Of a stretch of DNA of 38,764 bases, positions 19,156 through 31,376 are shown piece after piece. Within the stretch, counting starts at the first letter, position 1. Each line of letters starts with the position of its first letter. The notes beneath the pieces are model-generated. The model was not told the origin of the DNA. It worked only from the letters and a program-made list of their open reading frames with translations, and made no database searches. The DNA comes from Crenothrix polyspora (lineage in GTDB: Bacteria; Pseudomonadota; Gammaproteobacteria; Methylococcales; Methylomonadaceae), in NCBI GenBank assembly GCA_945902915.1, contig CAMDNJ010000012.1, positions 1 through 38,764 of the forward strand, given 5' to 3'. Position numbers and translations under genes: made by a program.

Positions 19156-22000
19156 GTTGCGAGCCTTGAGCCAATAATTCCAACTGATTATCTGAAAATG
19201 CTTGATACTGTTCTTGCCACTCAGAAGTCTGACTCACTTTACTGACTTGAACAGCAGTCACTTTGTATTCTGGGCAGTTTGTCGCCCAATCTGAATTATC
19301 AGTGGTAATAACATTAGCACCCGATTCTGGAAAGTGGAATGTTGTATAAACCACACCTGGCTGAACGCGATCGGTGACTAAAGCACGCAATACTGTTTCA
19401 CCGACACGACTTTTAATACCGACCCAATCACCGGTTTTTAAGCCACGATCTTCAGCATCGTGTGAATGAATTTCCAAAAGATCTTCCGAATGCCAAGCAT
19501 TATTTTCAGTACGACGCGTTTGAGCACCGACATTGTATTGCGACAAGATACGACCCGTAGTCAAAATCAACGGAAACTTCTTAGTCACACGTTCCGTAGT
19601 TGCTACATATTCAGTCAACATAAATAAACCTTTACCGTTATCACGCATAAAAGCCTGTTCGTGCATGATAGGCGTGCCTGTTGAGGCTTCGTCATAGCAC
19701 GGCCATTGTATACTGCCTAGTTGATCAATTTTTTCATAACTCACACCGGTAAATGAAGGTGTCAGACTAGCAATCTCAGCCATGATTTCCGATGGATGAG
19801 CATAGTTCATAGCATAACCCATGGCATTGGAAAGCATTTGAGTCACTTCCCAATCTTGATAACCCGCTAAAGGTGACATGACTTTACGCACTGGTGAAAT
19901 ACGGCGCTCAGCATTGGTAAAGGTACCATCTTTTTCTAAAAAGGATGAGCCAGGGAAGAACACATGCGCAAACTTAGCGGTTTCATTAAGGAAGATATCC
20001 TGAACAATCACGCATTCCATGGCACGTAAAGCCGCATGTACATGTTGAATATCAGGATCTGATTGAGCAATATCCTCACCTTCACAGTACAAGCCCATAA
20101 AGCTTTTATCCATGGCCGCATCAAACATATTAGGAATACGCAGACCCGGCTCCCAGCTTAATTCAGCTTGCCAAGCATCTTCAAACAAACGATGCGTTTG
20201 TTCATCAGACACATGTCGATAACCTGGAAATTCATGCGGGAATGAACCCATATCGCAAGAACCCTGAACATTATTTTGTCCACGTAAAGGATTAACACCT
20301 ACGCCATCACGCCCCAAATTACCGGTCGCCATTGCCAAGTTAGCAATACCAATAACGGTGGTAGAACCTTGACTATGTTCTGTAACACCTAAGCCGTAAT
20401 AAATAGCTGCATTACCTCCAGTCGCATAAAGCCGTGCTGCGGCTCTCATTAGTTCTGCAGGTACACCAGTAATATCAGCAGTTGCTTCTGGAGAATACTG
20501 CTCTTGAGCAATAAATGTTTTCCATTTATTAAATGACGCTACATCACAACGCTCATTAACAAAATTCTCATCGATTAACTGCTCAGTGACAATAACGTTA
20601 GCCAAAGCGCTGATTAAAGCGACATTAGTACCTGGACGCAATTTCAGATGGTAATCAGCCTGAATATGAGGGGTTTTTTCAACGAGATCAATCTCACGCG
20701 GATCGATAATAATGAGTTTAGCGCCCTGACGTAAACGCTTTTTCATCATCGAGCCAAATACAGGATGGCCGTCTGTTGGATTCGCGCCCATCACTAAAAT
20801 AACATCGGCTTTCATGACCGAATCAAAATCTTGCGTACCTGATGATTCACCAAAAGTCTGCTTAAGACCATAACCCGTAGGTGAATGACAGACTCGCGCA
20901 CAAGTATCAACGTTATTATTACCAAAACCTGCACGTATCAATTTTTGCATGATATAAACTTCTTCATTAGTGCAACGTGAAGAGGTAATACCACCGATGG
21001 CATCTTTGCCATATTTTTCTTGTATGCGTTTTAATTCAGAAGCGGCATGATTAATCGCAACTTCCCAACTGACTTCTTGCCAAGCATCTTTAATGCTGGC
21101 ACGTATCATGGGTTTAGTAATGCGATCTTTATGCGTGGCATAACCAAAGGCAAAACGACCTTTAACACAAGAATGGCCGTGATTGGCTTTGCCGTCTTTA
21201 TTAGGCACCATGCGGATGACTTGCTCGCCTTTCATTTCCGCTCTAAAGGAACAACCTACGCCGCAATAGGCGCAAGTGGTGACGATAGCATGTTCTGGTA
21301 GACCATGATCGATAACCGATTTTTCCATTAAAGTGGCCGTTGGACACGCTTGCACGCAGGCGCCACAAGACACACATTCAGAATCCATGAACGCTTCGTT
21401 CTGACTGGGCGATACTTTAGAATCAAAGCCACGGCCATCAATGGTTAAAGCAAACGTACCTTGGGTTTCTTCACAGGCTCTAACACAACGCGAACAAACA
21501 ATACATTTGCTCGGATCAAAACTAAAGTAAGGATTACTTTCATCTTTTACGGCATTTAAATGCGTTTCAACGGGGGTGTAACGGACTTCACGCAAACCTA
21601 CCGCACCCGCCATATCTTGCAATTCGCAATCGCCATTGGCTGAACAGGTTAAACAATCTAAGGGATGATCGGAAATATACAATTCCATGACACCACGACG
21701 TACCTCAGCCAACTTTTGATTTTGGGTGCTGACTTTTAAACCTTCAGCAACCGGTGTTGTACAAGAAGCCGGCATACCACGTCCGCCCTCAATTTGTACC
21801 ACACAGAGCCGACAGGAACCAAAAGGCTCAATACTGTCAGTGGCGCAGAGCTTAGGAATATCAATCCCTATACTGGCCGCGGCTCTCATAATAGAGGTAC
21901 CGGCTGGAGCGGTGACTTTAAAACCATCAATTTCTAAGGTAACTTGCTCTAATGCAGTGCTGGCAGGTGTACCGAAATCTTGTTCTTTATTAATGCTCAT
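19148..22000 (-). CDS. fdsA: NAD-dependent formate dehydrogenase alpha subunit (molybdopterin)
   Basis: N-terminal 2Fe-2S domain, CTYCGVGCSF, RVCHSPTGYGLKQTFGESSGTQDF, GANPTDGHPVF motifs. Confidence 0.96.
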   Translation of the reverse strand: MSINKEQDFGTPASTALEQVTLEIDGFKVTAPAGTSIMRAAASIGIDIPKLCATDSIEPFGSCRLCVVQIEGGRGMPASCTTPVAEGLKVSTQNQKLAEVRRGVMELYISDHPLDCLTCSANGDCELQDMAGAVGLREVRYTPVETHLNAVKDESNPYFSFDPSKCIVCSRCVRACEETQGTFALTIDGRGFDSKVSPSQNEAFMDSECVSCGACVQACPTATLMEKSVIDHGLPEHAIVTTCAYCGVGCSFRAEMKGEQVIRMVPNKDGKANHGHSCVKGRFAFGYATHKDRITKPMIRASIKDAWQEVSWEVAINHAASELKRIQEKYGKDAIGGITSSRCTNEEVYIMQKLIRAGFGNNNVDTCARVCHSPTGYGLKQTFGESSGTQDFDSVMKADVILVMGANPTDGHPVFGSMMKKRLRQGAKLIIIDPREIDLVEKTPHIQADYHLKLRPGTNVALISALANVIVTEQLIDENFVNERCDVASFNKWKTFIAQEQYSPEATADITGVPAELMRAAARLYATGGNAAIYYGLGVTEHSQGSTTVIGIANLAMATGNLGRDGVGVNPLRGQNNVQGSCDMGSFPHEFPGYRHVSDEQTHRLFEDAWQAELSWEPGLRIPNMFDAAMDKSFMGLYCEGEDIAQSDPDIQHVHAALRAMECVIVQDIFLNETAKFAHVFFPGSSFLEKDGTFTNAERRISPVRKVMSPLAGYQDWEVTQMLSNAMGYAMNYAHPSEIMAEIASLTPSFTGVSYEKIDQLGSIQWPCYDEASTGTPIMHEQAFMRDNGKGLFMLTEYVATTERVTKKFPLILTTGRILSQYNVGAQTRRTENNAWHSEDLLEIHSHDAEDRGLKTGDWVGIKSRVGETVLRALVTDRVQPGVVYTTFHFPESGANVITTDNSDWATNCPEYKVTAVQVSKVSQTSEWQEQYQAFSDNQLELLAQGSQHD

Positions 22001-22021
22001 AATAGATTCCTTGTGTCGTTA

Positions 22022-23575
22022 TCAGGCTGCGTTAGTGGTATCAGTTACCCCGAAATCTTCGGGGAAATGATTTAACGCACTTAAGACTGGATAGGGAGTC
22101 ATGCCGCCTAATGCACAAAGCGAACCGTTAAGTAAGGTATTGCAAAGATCACGTAGCAAAGGAATATTTTTACTGATTTCGTGGCCATTAATAATTTCAT
22201 CAATGACTTCGGTACCACGAGTAGAACCTATGCGACAAGGTGTGCATTTACCGCAAGATTCAATAGCACAAAATTCCATGTTATAGCGCGCTAAAGCGGC
22301 CATATCAGCTGTATCATCAAAAACGACTACACCGCCATGACCTAACACCGTCCAATTAGCGGCGAAGGCTTCATAATCTAAAGGCGTGTCAAATTGTGAT
22401 TCGGGCAAATATGCGCCTAAAGGGCCGCCCACTTGCACGGCTTTTATAGGACGTCCGGTAGCAGAACCACCACCGAAATCATAAAGTAGTTCACGTAAGG
22501 TCAAACCAAAGGCTAATTCAACCAAACCGGCGTGTTTAATATTACCGGCTAATTGTAAAGGCAAGGTGCCGCGTGAACGGCCCATACCGAAATCACGGTA
22601 ATAATCACCGCCTTTATCGAGAATAATAGGCACAGAGGCTAAGGAAATAACATTATTAACGACCGTAGGCTGACCAAACAAACCACTAATGGCTGGTAAT
22701 GGTGGCTTAAAGCGCACTAAACCACGTTTGCCTTCTAAGCTTTCCATTAACGAGGTTTCTTCACCGCAGATATAAGCACCCGCGCCTAAACGAACTTCTA
22801 AATGAAACGCTTTACCGCTGCCTTGAATATCATTACCTAAGTAACCCCCTGCATAAGCCTTTTCAATAGCGGCATTTAGGGCTATATGAGCATGAGGATA
22901 TTCGACCCTTAAGTAAATATAACCTTGATTAGCACCTACAGCAAGACCTGCAATAGTCATACCTTCAATTAAGACAAAGGGATCGCCTTCCATAACCATA
23001 CGATCTGAGAAAGTACCGGAATCGCCTTCATCAGCATTACAGATGATGTATTTTTGTTCAGAGGCCGTGTTTAAAACAGTATTCCATTTAATACCGGTAG
23101 GGAAGGCAGCGCCGCCACGTCCACGTAAACCTGAATCAGTGACTGCTTTAACAATATCAGCTTGTGACTGCTTTAAGGCATTGCTTAAGCCCCGATAACC
23201 GTCATTAGCCAGATAATCATCAAGACTAATGGGATCAGTTATACCGATACGAGCAAAGGTTAAACGCTGTTGTTTTTTTAGATAATCTAGCTCTTCAATA
23301 GCGCCTAAGGCTAAATCATGCTGACCACCATGCAGAAAGTCAGCGTCAAACAAGGCCTTGACATCAGAAGTTTGCACAGGACCATAAGCGATACGACCAG
23401 TATCAGTAAGCACTTCAACTAAAGGCTCTAGCCAAAATAAACCTCTGGAGCCATTGCGGATCAAGTTAATACTGATATTTCTTTTTTGCGCTTCTTGCGT
23501 GATAGCGGCAGCGATACGATCAGCACCTAAAGATACAGCGCTGGAATCACAGGGCACATAGACACTGATACTCAT
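22022..23575 (-). CDS. fdsB: NAD-dependent formate dehydrogenase beta subunit (NuoF-like)
   Basis: [64 protein letters not shown]. Confidence 0.96.
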   Translation of the reverse strand: MSISVYVPCDSSAVSLGADRIAAAITQEAQKRNISINLIRNGSRGLFWLEPLVEVLTDTGRIAYGPVQTSDVKALFDADFLHGGQHDLALGAIEELDYLKKQQRLTFARIGITDPISLDDYLANDGYRGLSNALKQSQADIVKAVTDSGLRGRGGAAFPTGIKWNTVLNTASEQKYIICNADEGDSGTFSDRMVMEGDPFVLIEGMTIAGLAVGANQGYIYLRVEYPHAHIALNAAIEKAYAGGYLGNDIQGSGKAFHLEVRLGAGAYICGEETSLMESLEGKRGLVRFKPPLPAISGLFGQPTVVNNVISLASVPIILDKGGDYYRDFGMGRSRGTLPLQLAGNIKHAGLVELAFGLTLRELLYDFGGGSATGRPIKAVQVGGPLGAYLPESQFDTPLDYEAFAANWTVLGHGGVVVFDDTADMAALARYNMEFCAIESCGKCTPCRIGSTRGTEVIDEIINGHEISKNIPLLRDLCNTLLNGSLCALGGMTPYPVLSALNHFPEDFGVTDTTNAA

Positions 23576-24048
23576 GCCAGTTCCTTTTTTTCATTAATGA
23601 TAGCGTCAAAACTTTGTGCAGATACCTTTCCATAAATATCATCGCCGATTTGTATAGCTGGCGAACACGCACAATTACCTAAACAATAGACTGGCTCTAA
23701 AGAAAATTGACCATCGGCAGTCGTCTCATGATAATCAATGCCTAATTGGTCTTTTACATGTTGCTCCAATTGCTTGCCACCCATAGCTTGGCAAGATTCA
23801 GCACGACATATATGTATCGTCTGTTTACCCGGTGGGGTATCACGAAAATAATGATAAAAACTAATAACGCCATGCACTTCGGCGCGAGAAAGATGCAAGC
23901 CCTGAGCGATAGCCGGCACACTATCAGCAGGAATATAGCCTAAGGCATCTTGGATACCATGAAGTATCGGTAAAAGTGCGCCTGGCTTGTCTTTGAGCGA
24001 AGTGATTACAGCTTGCACTGTGTCTTGAATACTAGTTGATTCTGTCAT
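23572..24048 (-). CDS. fdsG: NAD-dependent formate dehydrogenase gamma subunit (NuoE-like)
   Basis: [48 protein letters not shown]. Confidence 0.94.
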   Translation of the reverse strand: MTESTSIQDTVQAVITSLKDKPGALLPILHGIQDALGYIPADSVPAIAQGLHLSRAEVHGVISFYHYFRDTPPGKQTIHICRAESCQAMGGKQLEQHVKDQLGIDYHETTADGQFSLEPVYCLGNCACSPAIQIGDDIYGKVSAQSFDAIINEKKELA

Positions 24049-24092
24049 TATTCTCTCTAAATGCTATGGAGATGTTATTTTAGTGAAACAAA

Positions 24093-24110
24093 ACACATGT
24101 ATACCTGTGT
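24093..24110. promoter_or_regulatory. Candidate operator dyad ACACATGTATACCTGTGT upstream of fdsG
   Basis: 18 bp dyad with one mismatched pair, 45-62 bp upstream of the fdsG start in the fdsG-selO divergent region. Confidence 0.4.
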
Positions 24111-24301
24111 CTTTAGATTTTACTGGCTAGAATAACATAAGTGCAATTTCATGTAAAAACTCATAAATAGCCACTAACTGTAAGTTTTATTCTTACTTTA
24201 CGCTAAGCCAGAAGCTGATTGATAAGGCGACTAACAGAGCAATCAATTAATTTGTGATAATCTATCACTAACCAGCCGCTAATGACAATGAATCTCAATC
24301 C

Positions 24302-25909
24302 ATGACCACTAAACTACCACTCACTCACCTCGATGACTTAAGCTTTGATAACATCTTTATTCGCGATTTGCCCGGTGATACCGAAACGAATAATCATCCC
24401 CGTCAGGTCTTAGCTGCGTGTTACTCTCAAGTATTACCAACTAAGGTTGTTAATCCTCAATTAGTTGCTGTTGCCACTGAAGTTGCAGAACTATTAGATT
24501 TATCTCCAGAACTCTGCGACAGCGAAGACTTTACCGAGGTATTTACCGGCAACCGCTTATCCAGAGGCATGGAACCTTATGCTCTTTGCTATGGTGGACA
24601 TCAATTTGGTCATTGGGCAGGGCAACTCGGCGATGGTCGAGCCATTAATTTAGGTGAGATCATCAATAGCAAGGGTGAGCGCTGGGCCTTACAACTTAAA
24701 GGTGCAGGCCCCACGCCCTATTCTAGAACCGCTGATGGCTTAGCTGTGCTGCGCTCCTCTATCCGTGAGTTTTTATGCAGTGAAGCTATGCATCACTTAG
24801 GCGTACCAACGACTAGAGCCTTAAGTCTGACTTTAACGGGTGAATCCGTTATCAGAGATATGTTTTACAACGGCAACCGAAAAGCAGAACCCGGCGCCGT
24901 GGTTTGCCGAGTTGCGCCTAGCTTTACGCGCTTTGGTAGCTTTCAAATATTAACGGCACGGCGCGATCATACCTTATTAAAGCAATTGGCTGACCATACT
25001 CTACGCACACACTATTCACACCTAGGTGAGCCCTGCTCTGCTGTCTATTTAGCTTGGTTTACAGAAATATGCAAAAAAACCGCTGAGATGATCGTGCATT
25101 GGCAGCGCGTAGGCTTTGTGCATGGCGTGATGAATACCGACAATATGTCGATTTTAGGCTTAACCATTGATTACGGCCCTTATGGTTGGCTAGAAAATTA
25201 TGATCCTAATTGGACGCCTAACACCACTGATGCCGAACATCGACGTTATCGCTTTGGCAATCAGCCAGAAATCGCTTATTGGAATTTAGGACAACTTGCT
25301 AATGCGTTATATCCCCTGATTCAACAAGTAGAACCCTTGCAAGATGCCCTTAACGTTTATACAGAAACATTTGAACAAGGCTGGCAAGCCATGATGGCTG
25401 AAAAACTGGGTTTAAACGCTTATCAACCAGAAACGGATGAAAGTCTGTTTAATGATTTAATAGCCCTTTTGCAACGCGTTGAAACCGATATGACCGTGTT
25501 CTATCGACAATTAGCGATGATTCCTGCCGATAATCAAACCGATGACGAACGCTTAATCTTACCGTTAATGCTTGCCTATTATGTACCAGACCAACTAAGC
25601 GCCGATTATAAAACCCACTTACACGACTGGCTCAATCGTTATATTAAACGCGTACAACAAGACAACAGCTCTGATATAGAGCGAAGAACACGTATGCACG
25701 CCGTCAATCCTAAATATGTATTACGTAACTATCTGGCGCAATTAGCCATAGATAAAGCTGAAACAGGAGATTTTACGATGGTTAATGAACTACTAGACTG
25801 TTTACGCCGCCCTTATGATGAACAACCCGACAATGAAAACTATGCAGAAAAACGCCCCGACTGGGCAAGGCAACGCGCGGGGTGCTCTATGTTATCTTGT
25901 AGTTCTTGA
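24302..25909 (+). CDS. selO: SelO (YdiU/UPF0061) family pseudokinase protein adenylyltransferase
   Basis: YGGHQFGHWAGQLGDGRAINLGE, QLKGAGPTPYSRTADG, HGVMNTDNMSILGLTIDYGPYG, C-terminal PDWARQRAGCSMLSCSS. Confidence 0.96.
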   Translation: MTTKLPLTHLDDLSFDNIFIRDLPGDTETNNHPRQVLAACYSQVLPTKVVNPQLVAVATEVAELLDLSPELCDSEDFTEVFTGNRLSRGMEPYALCYGGHQFGHWAGQLGDGRAINLGEIINSKGERWALQLKGAGPTPYSRTADGLAVLRSSIREFLCSEAMHHLGVPTTRALSLTLTGESVIRDMFYNGNRKAEPGAVVCRVAPSFTRFGSFQILTARRDHTLLKQLADHTLRTHYSHLGEPCSAVYLAWFTEICKKTAEMIVHWQRVGFVHGVMNTDNMSILGLTIDYGPYGWLENYDPNWTPNTTDAEHRRYRFGNQPEIAYWNLGQLANALYPLIQQVEPLQDALNVYTETFEQGWQAMMAEKLGLNAYQPETDESLFNDLIALLQRVETDMTVFYRQLAMIPADNQTDDERLILPLMLAYYVPDQLSADYKTHLHDWLNRYIKRVQQDNSSDIERRTRMHAVNPKYVLRNYLAQLAIDKAETGDFTMVNELLDCLRRPYDEQPDNENYAEKRPDWARQRAGCSMLSCSS

Positions 25910-26418
25910 TATTCATCCATCACTTACCAACAAAGAATATTTAAATCGTTATTGAGCTATAAAAACATCTGACAAGTGTTATGCGTTATGCGTCATTCGC
26001 AAGATTAAACCAACGCTAAATCGATTGCACAGACCTATTACAAATAGCTCCCGTAACAAGCAACACAGCCCCGCTGGTGGGCTCAATTGGTTAACTTGGA
26101 CGCTATTTAGTACTCCTACCTAGGCTATCGAGGCCAAGTTGGGGGCTCAATAGTCCATCTGGGGTTAAAAATAGCATCTCAGACAGCCATTGTTGAAGAC
26201 TACCGGGGCTCGTGAGCCCCCTATAGTGACTCACGAGTATCCTATGACATCAATTGAAGGCCAGCTACTAAGCTCAAGAGCATCTCTTGGCTTATAAGTT
26301 GCCAAGCTGACAGGGTTCACACCGCTCGCCGCGAATTACTATCGCCAGAGCACCTAATTAAACCTCCCTACGACTTACGCACTTATTCAATTGGGCTAAT
26401 ATTTATAGTCCGTAATCC

Positions 26419-26498
26419 GTAGCCTCGATGCAGCATGGCGCTGCGAGGTTTTACAGCACTCCGATTTCCTCGATTCCACTGCGTTTCATCGAGGCTAC
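26419..26498. repeat. Inverted repeat GTAGCCTCGATG ... CATCGAGGCTAC
   Basis: 12 bp perfect arms (26419-26430 / 26487-26498). Confidence 0.8.
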
Positions 26499-26604
26499 TA
26501 GCTCGACCAAACTTGTAATGATCAGTCTTCGCAACACTATACACAGTTAAATTTATATAATTCACATGCATTAAGACTCGCAGACTAGATAATAAATAAG
26601 TTTT

Positions 26605-26643
26605 TATTGGATGCGCTGAACGGTCTGTGAGGCGCATCCAATA
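26605..26643. repeat. Palindrome TATTGGATGCGC-N15-GCGCATCCAATA (family D-like), possible gatB terminator
   Basis: 12 bp perfect arms about 45 bp downstream of the gatB stop. Confidence 0.75.
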
Positions 26644-26686
26644 TAGAAATAATATTTCTTACAATCTACTTAAGTTGACAAGCCCA

Positions 26687-28114
26687 TTACAACCTTTCTT
26701 TAAGCATCTTATTCACTTCAGCCGGATTAGCTTTGCCCTGCATCGCTTTCATAACTTGTCCGACAAAAAAGGCAAACATTTTATCTTTACCACTACGGTA
26801 TTGCTCTACTTGATTTGGGTTATCTGCGATGATTTTATCGATGATAGCCACTATCACACCCGTGTCGCTAATTTGTGTTAAACCTTGTTCAGCGATAATG
26901 TCATCTGCGTTAGCAGTTGATTGCCATAGAAGCTCAAATACCTGCTTAGCTATTTTTCCGGAAATAGTATTATCACTAATCCGTACTAATAAGCCTGACA
27001 AACGCTCATCATTAATCGGTGATGCGTTAATCTCTAAGCCGGCTTTATTAAGTGCCGCCGACAAATCGCCAGTAATCCAATTAGCACAAAGCTTAGCTTC
27101 ACAGCCTGACTTTTTATATACGGCTTCAAAGTAATCTGCCAAAGCACGGGTTGCCGTCAGTATGGCTATATTTTCTTCATCTAAATGATAGTCCGCTTTA
27201 AAACGTAGCTTTTTGGCTTCTGGCAATTCAGGCAAATCTGCTTTGATCTGCGCTTTAAAGGCTTCGTCGATAATGACTGGTAATAAGTCTGGATCAGGAA
27301 AGTAGCGGTAATCATTAGCTTCTTCTTTGCTACGCATAGATCGCGTTTCGTCTTTTACCGAATCATATAAGCGGGTCTCTTGCACGACTTTACCGCCACT
27401 TTCTATCAAGGTTATTTGCCTTTCAACTTCATGATTGATGGCTTTTTCTACAAACTTAAATGAGTTGATGTTTTTAATTTCTGCACGCGTACCAAATTCT
27501 GCTTGGCCTTTAGGTCGCACCGAGACATTGGCATCACAACGAAAAGAACCTTCTTGCATATTGCCGTCACATATTCCCAGATAACGAACTAACTCATGCA
27601 GTTTACGCATGTAGGCTACCGCTTCTTTGGCATTACGCATATCCGGTTCAGAAACAATTTCCAATAAGGGTGTGCCGGCACGATTTAAGTCGATACCGGT
27701 CAAACCGTGAAAATCTTCATGCAGCGATTTACCTGCATCTTCTTCTAAATGAGCGCGAGTAACGCCGATGCGTTTAATCACGCCATCAATATTTATATCC
27801 AAATGTCCTACGCCAACTATAGGATGATCCATTTGGCTAATCTGATAGCCTTTAGGTAAGTCGGGATAAAAATAATTCTTTCTGGCAAAGACTGAATAAG
27901 GCGCAATATGCGCTTCAATAGCCATACCGAATATGACGGCCATACGCACGGCTTCTTGATTTAAGACCGGCAAAACCCCTGGCAAGCCTAAATCAACCGC
28001 GCAAGCCTGAGTATTAGGCTCTGCACCATAAGCTGTGGCAGCACCCGAAAATATTTTTGAGCGTGTGGCGAGTTGCGCATGCACCTCTAAACCGATGACT
28101 GTTTCCCATTCCAT
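26687..28114 (-). CDS. gatB: Asp-tRNA(Asn)/Glu-tRNA(Gln) amidotransferase subunit B
   Basis: [48 protein letters not shown]; start at Met7 of the ORF. Confidence 0.96.
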   Translation of the reverse strand: MEWETVIGLEVHAQLATRSKIFSGAATAYGAEPNTQACAVDLGLPGVLPVLNQEAVRMAVIFGMAIEAHIAPYSVFARKNYFYPDLPKGYQISQMDHPIVGVGHLDINIDGVIKRIGVTRAHLEEDAGKSLHEDFHGLTGIDLNRAGTPLLEIVSEPDMRNAKEAVAYMRKLHELVRYLGICDGNMQEGSFRCDANVSVRPKGQAEFGTRAEIKNINSFKFVEKAINHEVERQITLIESGGKVVQETRLYDSVKDETRSMRSKEEANDYRYFPDPDLLPVIIDEAFKAQIKADLPELPEAKKLRFKADYHLDEENIAILTATRALADYFEAVYKKSGCEAKLCANWITGDLSAALNKAGLEINASPINDERLSGLLVRISDNTISGKIAKQVFELLWQSTANADDIIAEQGLTQISDTGVIVAIIDKIIADNPNQVEQYRSGKDKMFAFFVGQVMKAMQGKANPAEVNKMLKERL

Positions 28115-28124
28115 TGTTATCTCC

Positions 28125-29576
28125 TTATTCAAAACCAGTGGGTATAAAGTTGTGCCAATCCGTCACTTGCTGATACTGATGGGCTATATTCAACAATCGA
28201 ACTTCAGCAAAATAATCGCCAATTAATTGTAAGCCGACTGGCATATTGGCTACAAAACCCGCAGGAATAGACATGGCTGGCAGGCCAGCAAGATTAATGG
28301 CAATGGTGTAAATGTCTGATAAATACATGGCGATAGGATCGTCCATTTTCTCTCCTATACCAAAGGCTGTACTGGGAGTGACAGGACCCATGATGACATC
28401 AACAGTCGCTAATGCGGCTTTGAAGTCTTCACTGATTAAGCGACGAATTTTTTGTGCTTTTAAATAATAGGCATCGTAATAACCCGTCGACAAAGCATAA
28501 GTGCCCATGAGTATGCGACGTTTGACTTCTTTACCAAAGCCTTCGCCACGTGAACGCGTATAAAGATCGGTTAAATCAACAGGACTTTCGCAGCGATAAC
28601 CATAACGCACGCCATCAAAGCGCGATAGATTAGCGGAACATTCTGCAGGCGCAATCACATAATAAGCAGGAATGGCTAATTTTAAATTAGGCATAGAGAT
28701 GTCTATGACTTCAGCACCTAACTTTCGATATTCAGCTATAGCGGCAGCCAAAGTTGCAGCGACATTTTCGTCTAAACCTTCACCAAAGAATTCTTTAGGT
28801 AAACCAATTTTTAAACCAACTAAGGATTTGTTTAAGCCTGCGCGGTAATCAGGTACAGGTACATCGACACTGGTAGAATCTTTTTCATCAAAACCGGCCA
28901 TAGTCTGCAACATAATCGCGGCGTCTTCAGCACTGCGCGTCATCGGGCCGCCTTGATCCAGACTAGACGCATAAGCAATCATGCCATAGCGCGATACACG
29001 ACCATAGGTTGGTTTTAAGCCGGTAATACCGCACAAAGCCGCTGGCTGACGAATAGAGCCACCAGTATCTGTACCTGTAGCACAAACAGCCAATCTTGCT
29101 GAAACCGCAGCAGCTGAACCACCCGATGAACCACCCGGTACACTATTAATATTCCAAGGATTCTTAACAGCACCGAAATAACTGGTTTCATTAGAAGAAC
29201 CCATAGCAAACTCATCCATATTGAGCTTACCTAACATGACTGCACCGGCTAGATTAAACTTGTCTACCACGGTCGCATTGTAGGGTGCATTGAAATTAGC
29301 CAACATTTTAGAACCACAGGTCGTCATTACGCCCTGAGTACAGAAAATATCTTTTTGAGCAATGGGAATACCCGTCAATAGATCGGCCGTGCCGTCGGCT
29401 AAACGTTGATCTGCAGCTTTAGCCTGCGCCAAAGCCAGTTCTGGAGTCACTGTAATATAACTATTAAGTGCTTGATGCTGATCGATTCGATTTAAAAAGA
29501 ACTGTGTAAGCTCTACACTAGAATAGGTCTTTTTATGTAACCCTAAACTTAATTCTGCGAGTGTTTTAGTATGCAT
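28125..29576 (-). CDS. gatA: Asp-tRNA(Asn)/Glu-tRNA(Gln) amidotransferase subunit A
   Basis: [53 protein letters not shown] amidase signature. Confidence 0.97.
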   Translation of the reverse strand: MHTKTLAELSLGLHKKTYSSVELTQFFLNRIDQHQALNSYITVTPELALAQAKAADQRLADGTADLLTGIPIAQKDIFCTQGVMTTCGSKMLANFNAPYNATVVDKFNLAGAVMLGKLNMDEFAMGSSNETSYFGAVKNPWNINSVPGGSSGGSAAAVSARLAVCATGTDTGGSIRQPAALCGITGLKPTYGRVSRYGMIAYASSLDQGGPMTRSAEDAAIMLQTMAGFDEKDSTSVDVPVPDYRAGLNKSLVGLKIGLPKEFFGEGLDENVAATLAAAIAEYRKLGAEVIDISMPNLKLAIPAYYVIAPAECSANLSRFDGVRYGYRCESPVDLTDLYTRSRGEGFGKEVKRRILMGTYALSTGYYDAYYLKAQKIRRLISEDFKAALATVDVIMGPVTPSTAFGIGEKMDDPIAMYLSDIYTIAINLAGLPAMSIPAGFVANMPVGLQLIGDYFAEVRLLNIAHQYQQVTDWHNFIPTGFE

Positions 29577-29589
29577 GTAGGTCTATTCC

Positions 29590-29877
29590 TTATTCGATCA
29601 CTTTGGGAACTAAATAAAGTCCCGCTTCTACTTGTGGCGCTATGGCCTGAAAGGCTTCCCGATGATTTAATTCAGTGACGATATCAGTTCTTAAACGTTG
29701 TGCTTGATCCATAGGATGTGCCATAGGCTCTACATCGTCAGTATTGACTTCACTCATTCGGGTCATTAAATCCAGCATACCGGATAAATCATTGGCATAA
29801 GCGGCTACATCTTGCTTATCAATTCCCAATCGCGCTAAATGGGCGATTTTATTTACATCATCTGCAGTTAGTGACAT
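29590..29877 (-). CDS. gatC: Asp-tRNA(Asn)/Glu-tRNA(Gln) amidotransferase subunit C
   Basis: VNKIAHLARLGI...MLDLMTRMSEVNTDDVEPMAHP. Confidence 0.94.
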   Translation of the reverse strand: MSLTADDVNKIAHLARLGIDKQDVAAYANDLSGMLDLMTRMSEVNTDDVEPMAHPMDQAQRLRTDIVTELNHREAFQAIAPQVEAGLYLVPKVIE

Positions 29878-30135
29878 GCTCTCTCCTTAATTAAGTTATA
29901 AACAAGCTAACGATCAATATTTTATTTATCGGACTGCTGTTATTAGACTTGGTGTAAACAAAATACAATTGTTTTCTGTTGCAAAACTATATGCCTGTTG
30001 TAGTGCCCGCTATCTTTCATCTTGTATCTCTCATCTTTGCCGCGTATATTACTACAATTAACCTAGTTATATCTTGCTTAAATACCTACTTGATTGCTAG
30101 AGTATCGTCTATCAATCTTAAAAAAAATTGTTTAA

Positions 30136-31197
<1,062 letters not shown>

Positions 31198-31231
31198 TTT
31201 TATTATTGCAAATACCTTTTATTTAAACTTA

Positions 31232-31267
31232 ATTCCTTACACAAAGCTAAAGCTCTTTGTAAGGAAT
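31232..31267 (+). terminator. Hairpin ATTCCTTACACAAAG...CTTTGTAAGGAAT in the mreB-mreC gap
   Basis: 8 + 5 bp stem with a 2 nt bulge; a second hairpin TCAGCT-TTT-AGCTGA with T-rich tail follows at 31295-31309. Confidence 0.5.
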
Positions 31268-31376
31268 AGTAATGAGCCATTATTACCAAATTACTCAGCT
31301 TTTAGCTGATTATTTTAATTAAAGTTACATACCACACTATAAACTAGAGTTACCGCACTCATACGAGGCATTCGCT

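Noticed and set aside
26040-26380. tmRNA, SRP RNA, RNase P RNA or a group II intron in the selO-gatB gap
   Set aside because: Looked for the diagnostic segments by eye (for example GGTCAGGNCCGGAAGGAAGCAGC for SRP, domain V for group II introns) and did not find them; kept only as an unassigned structured region.
26383-26637. 84 aa ORF in the selO-gatB gap
   Set aside because: Translates two palindromic repeats (26419-26498, 26605-26643); no domain and not a credible gene.
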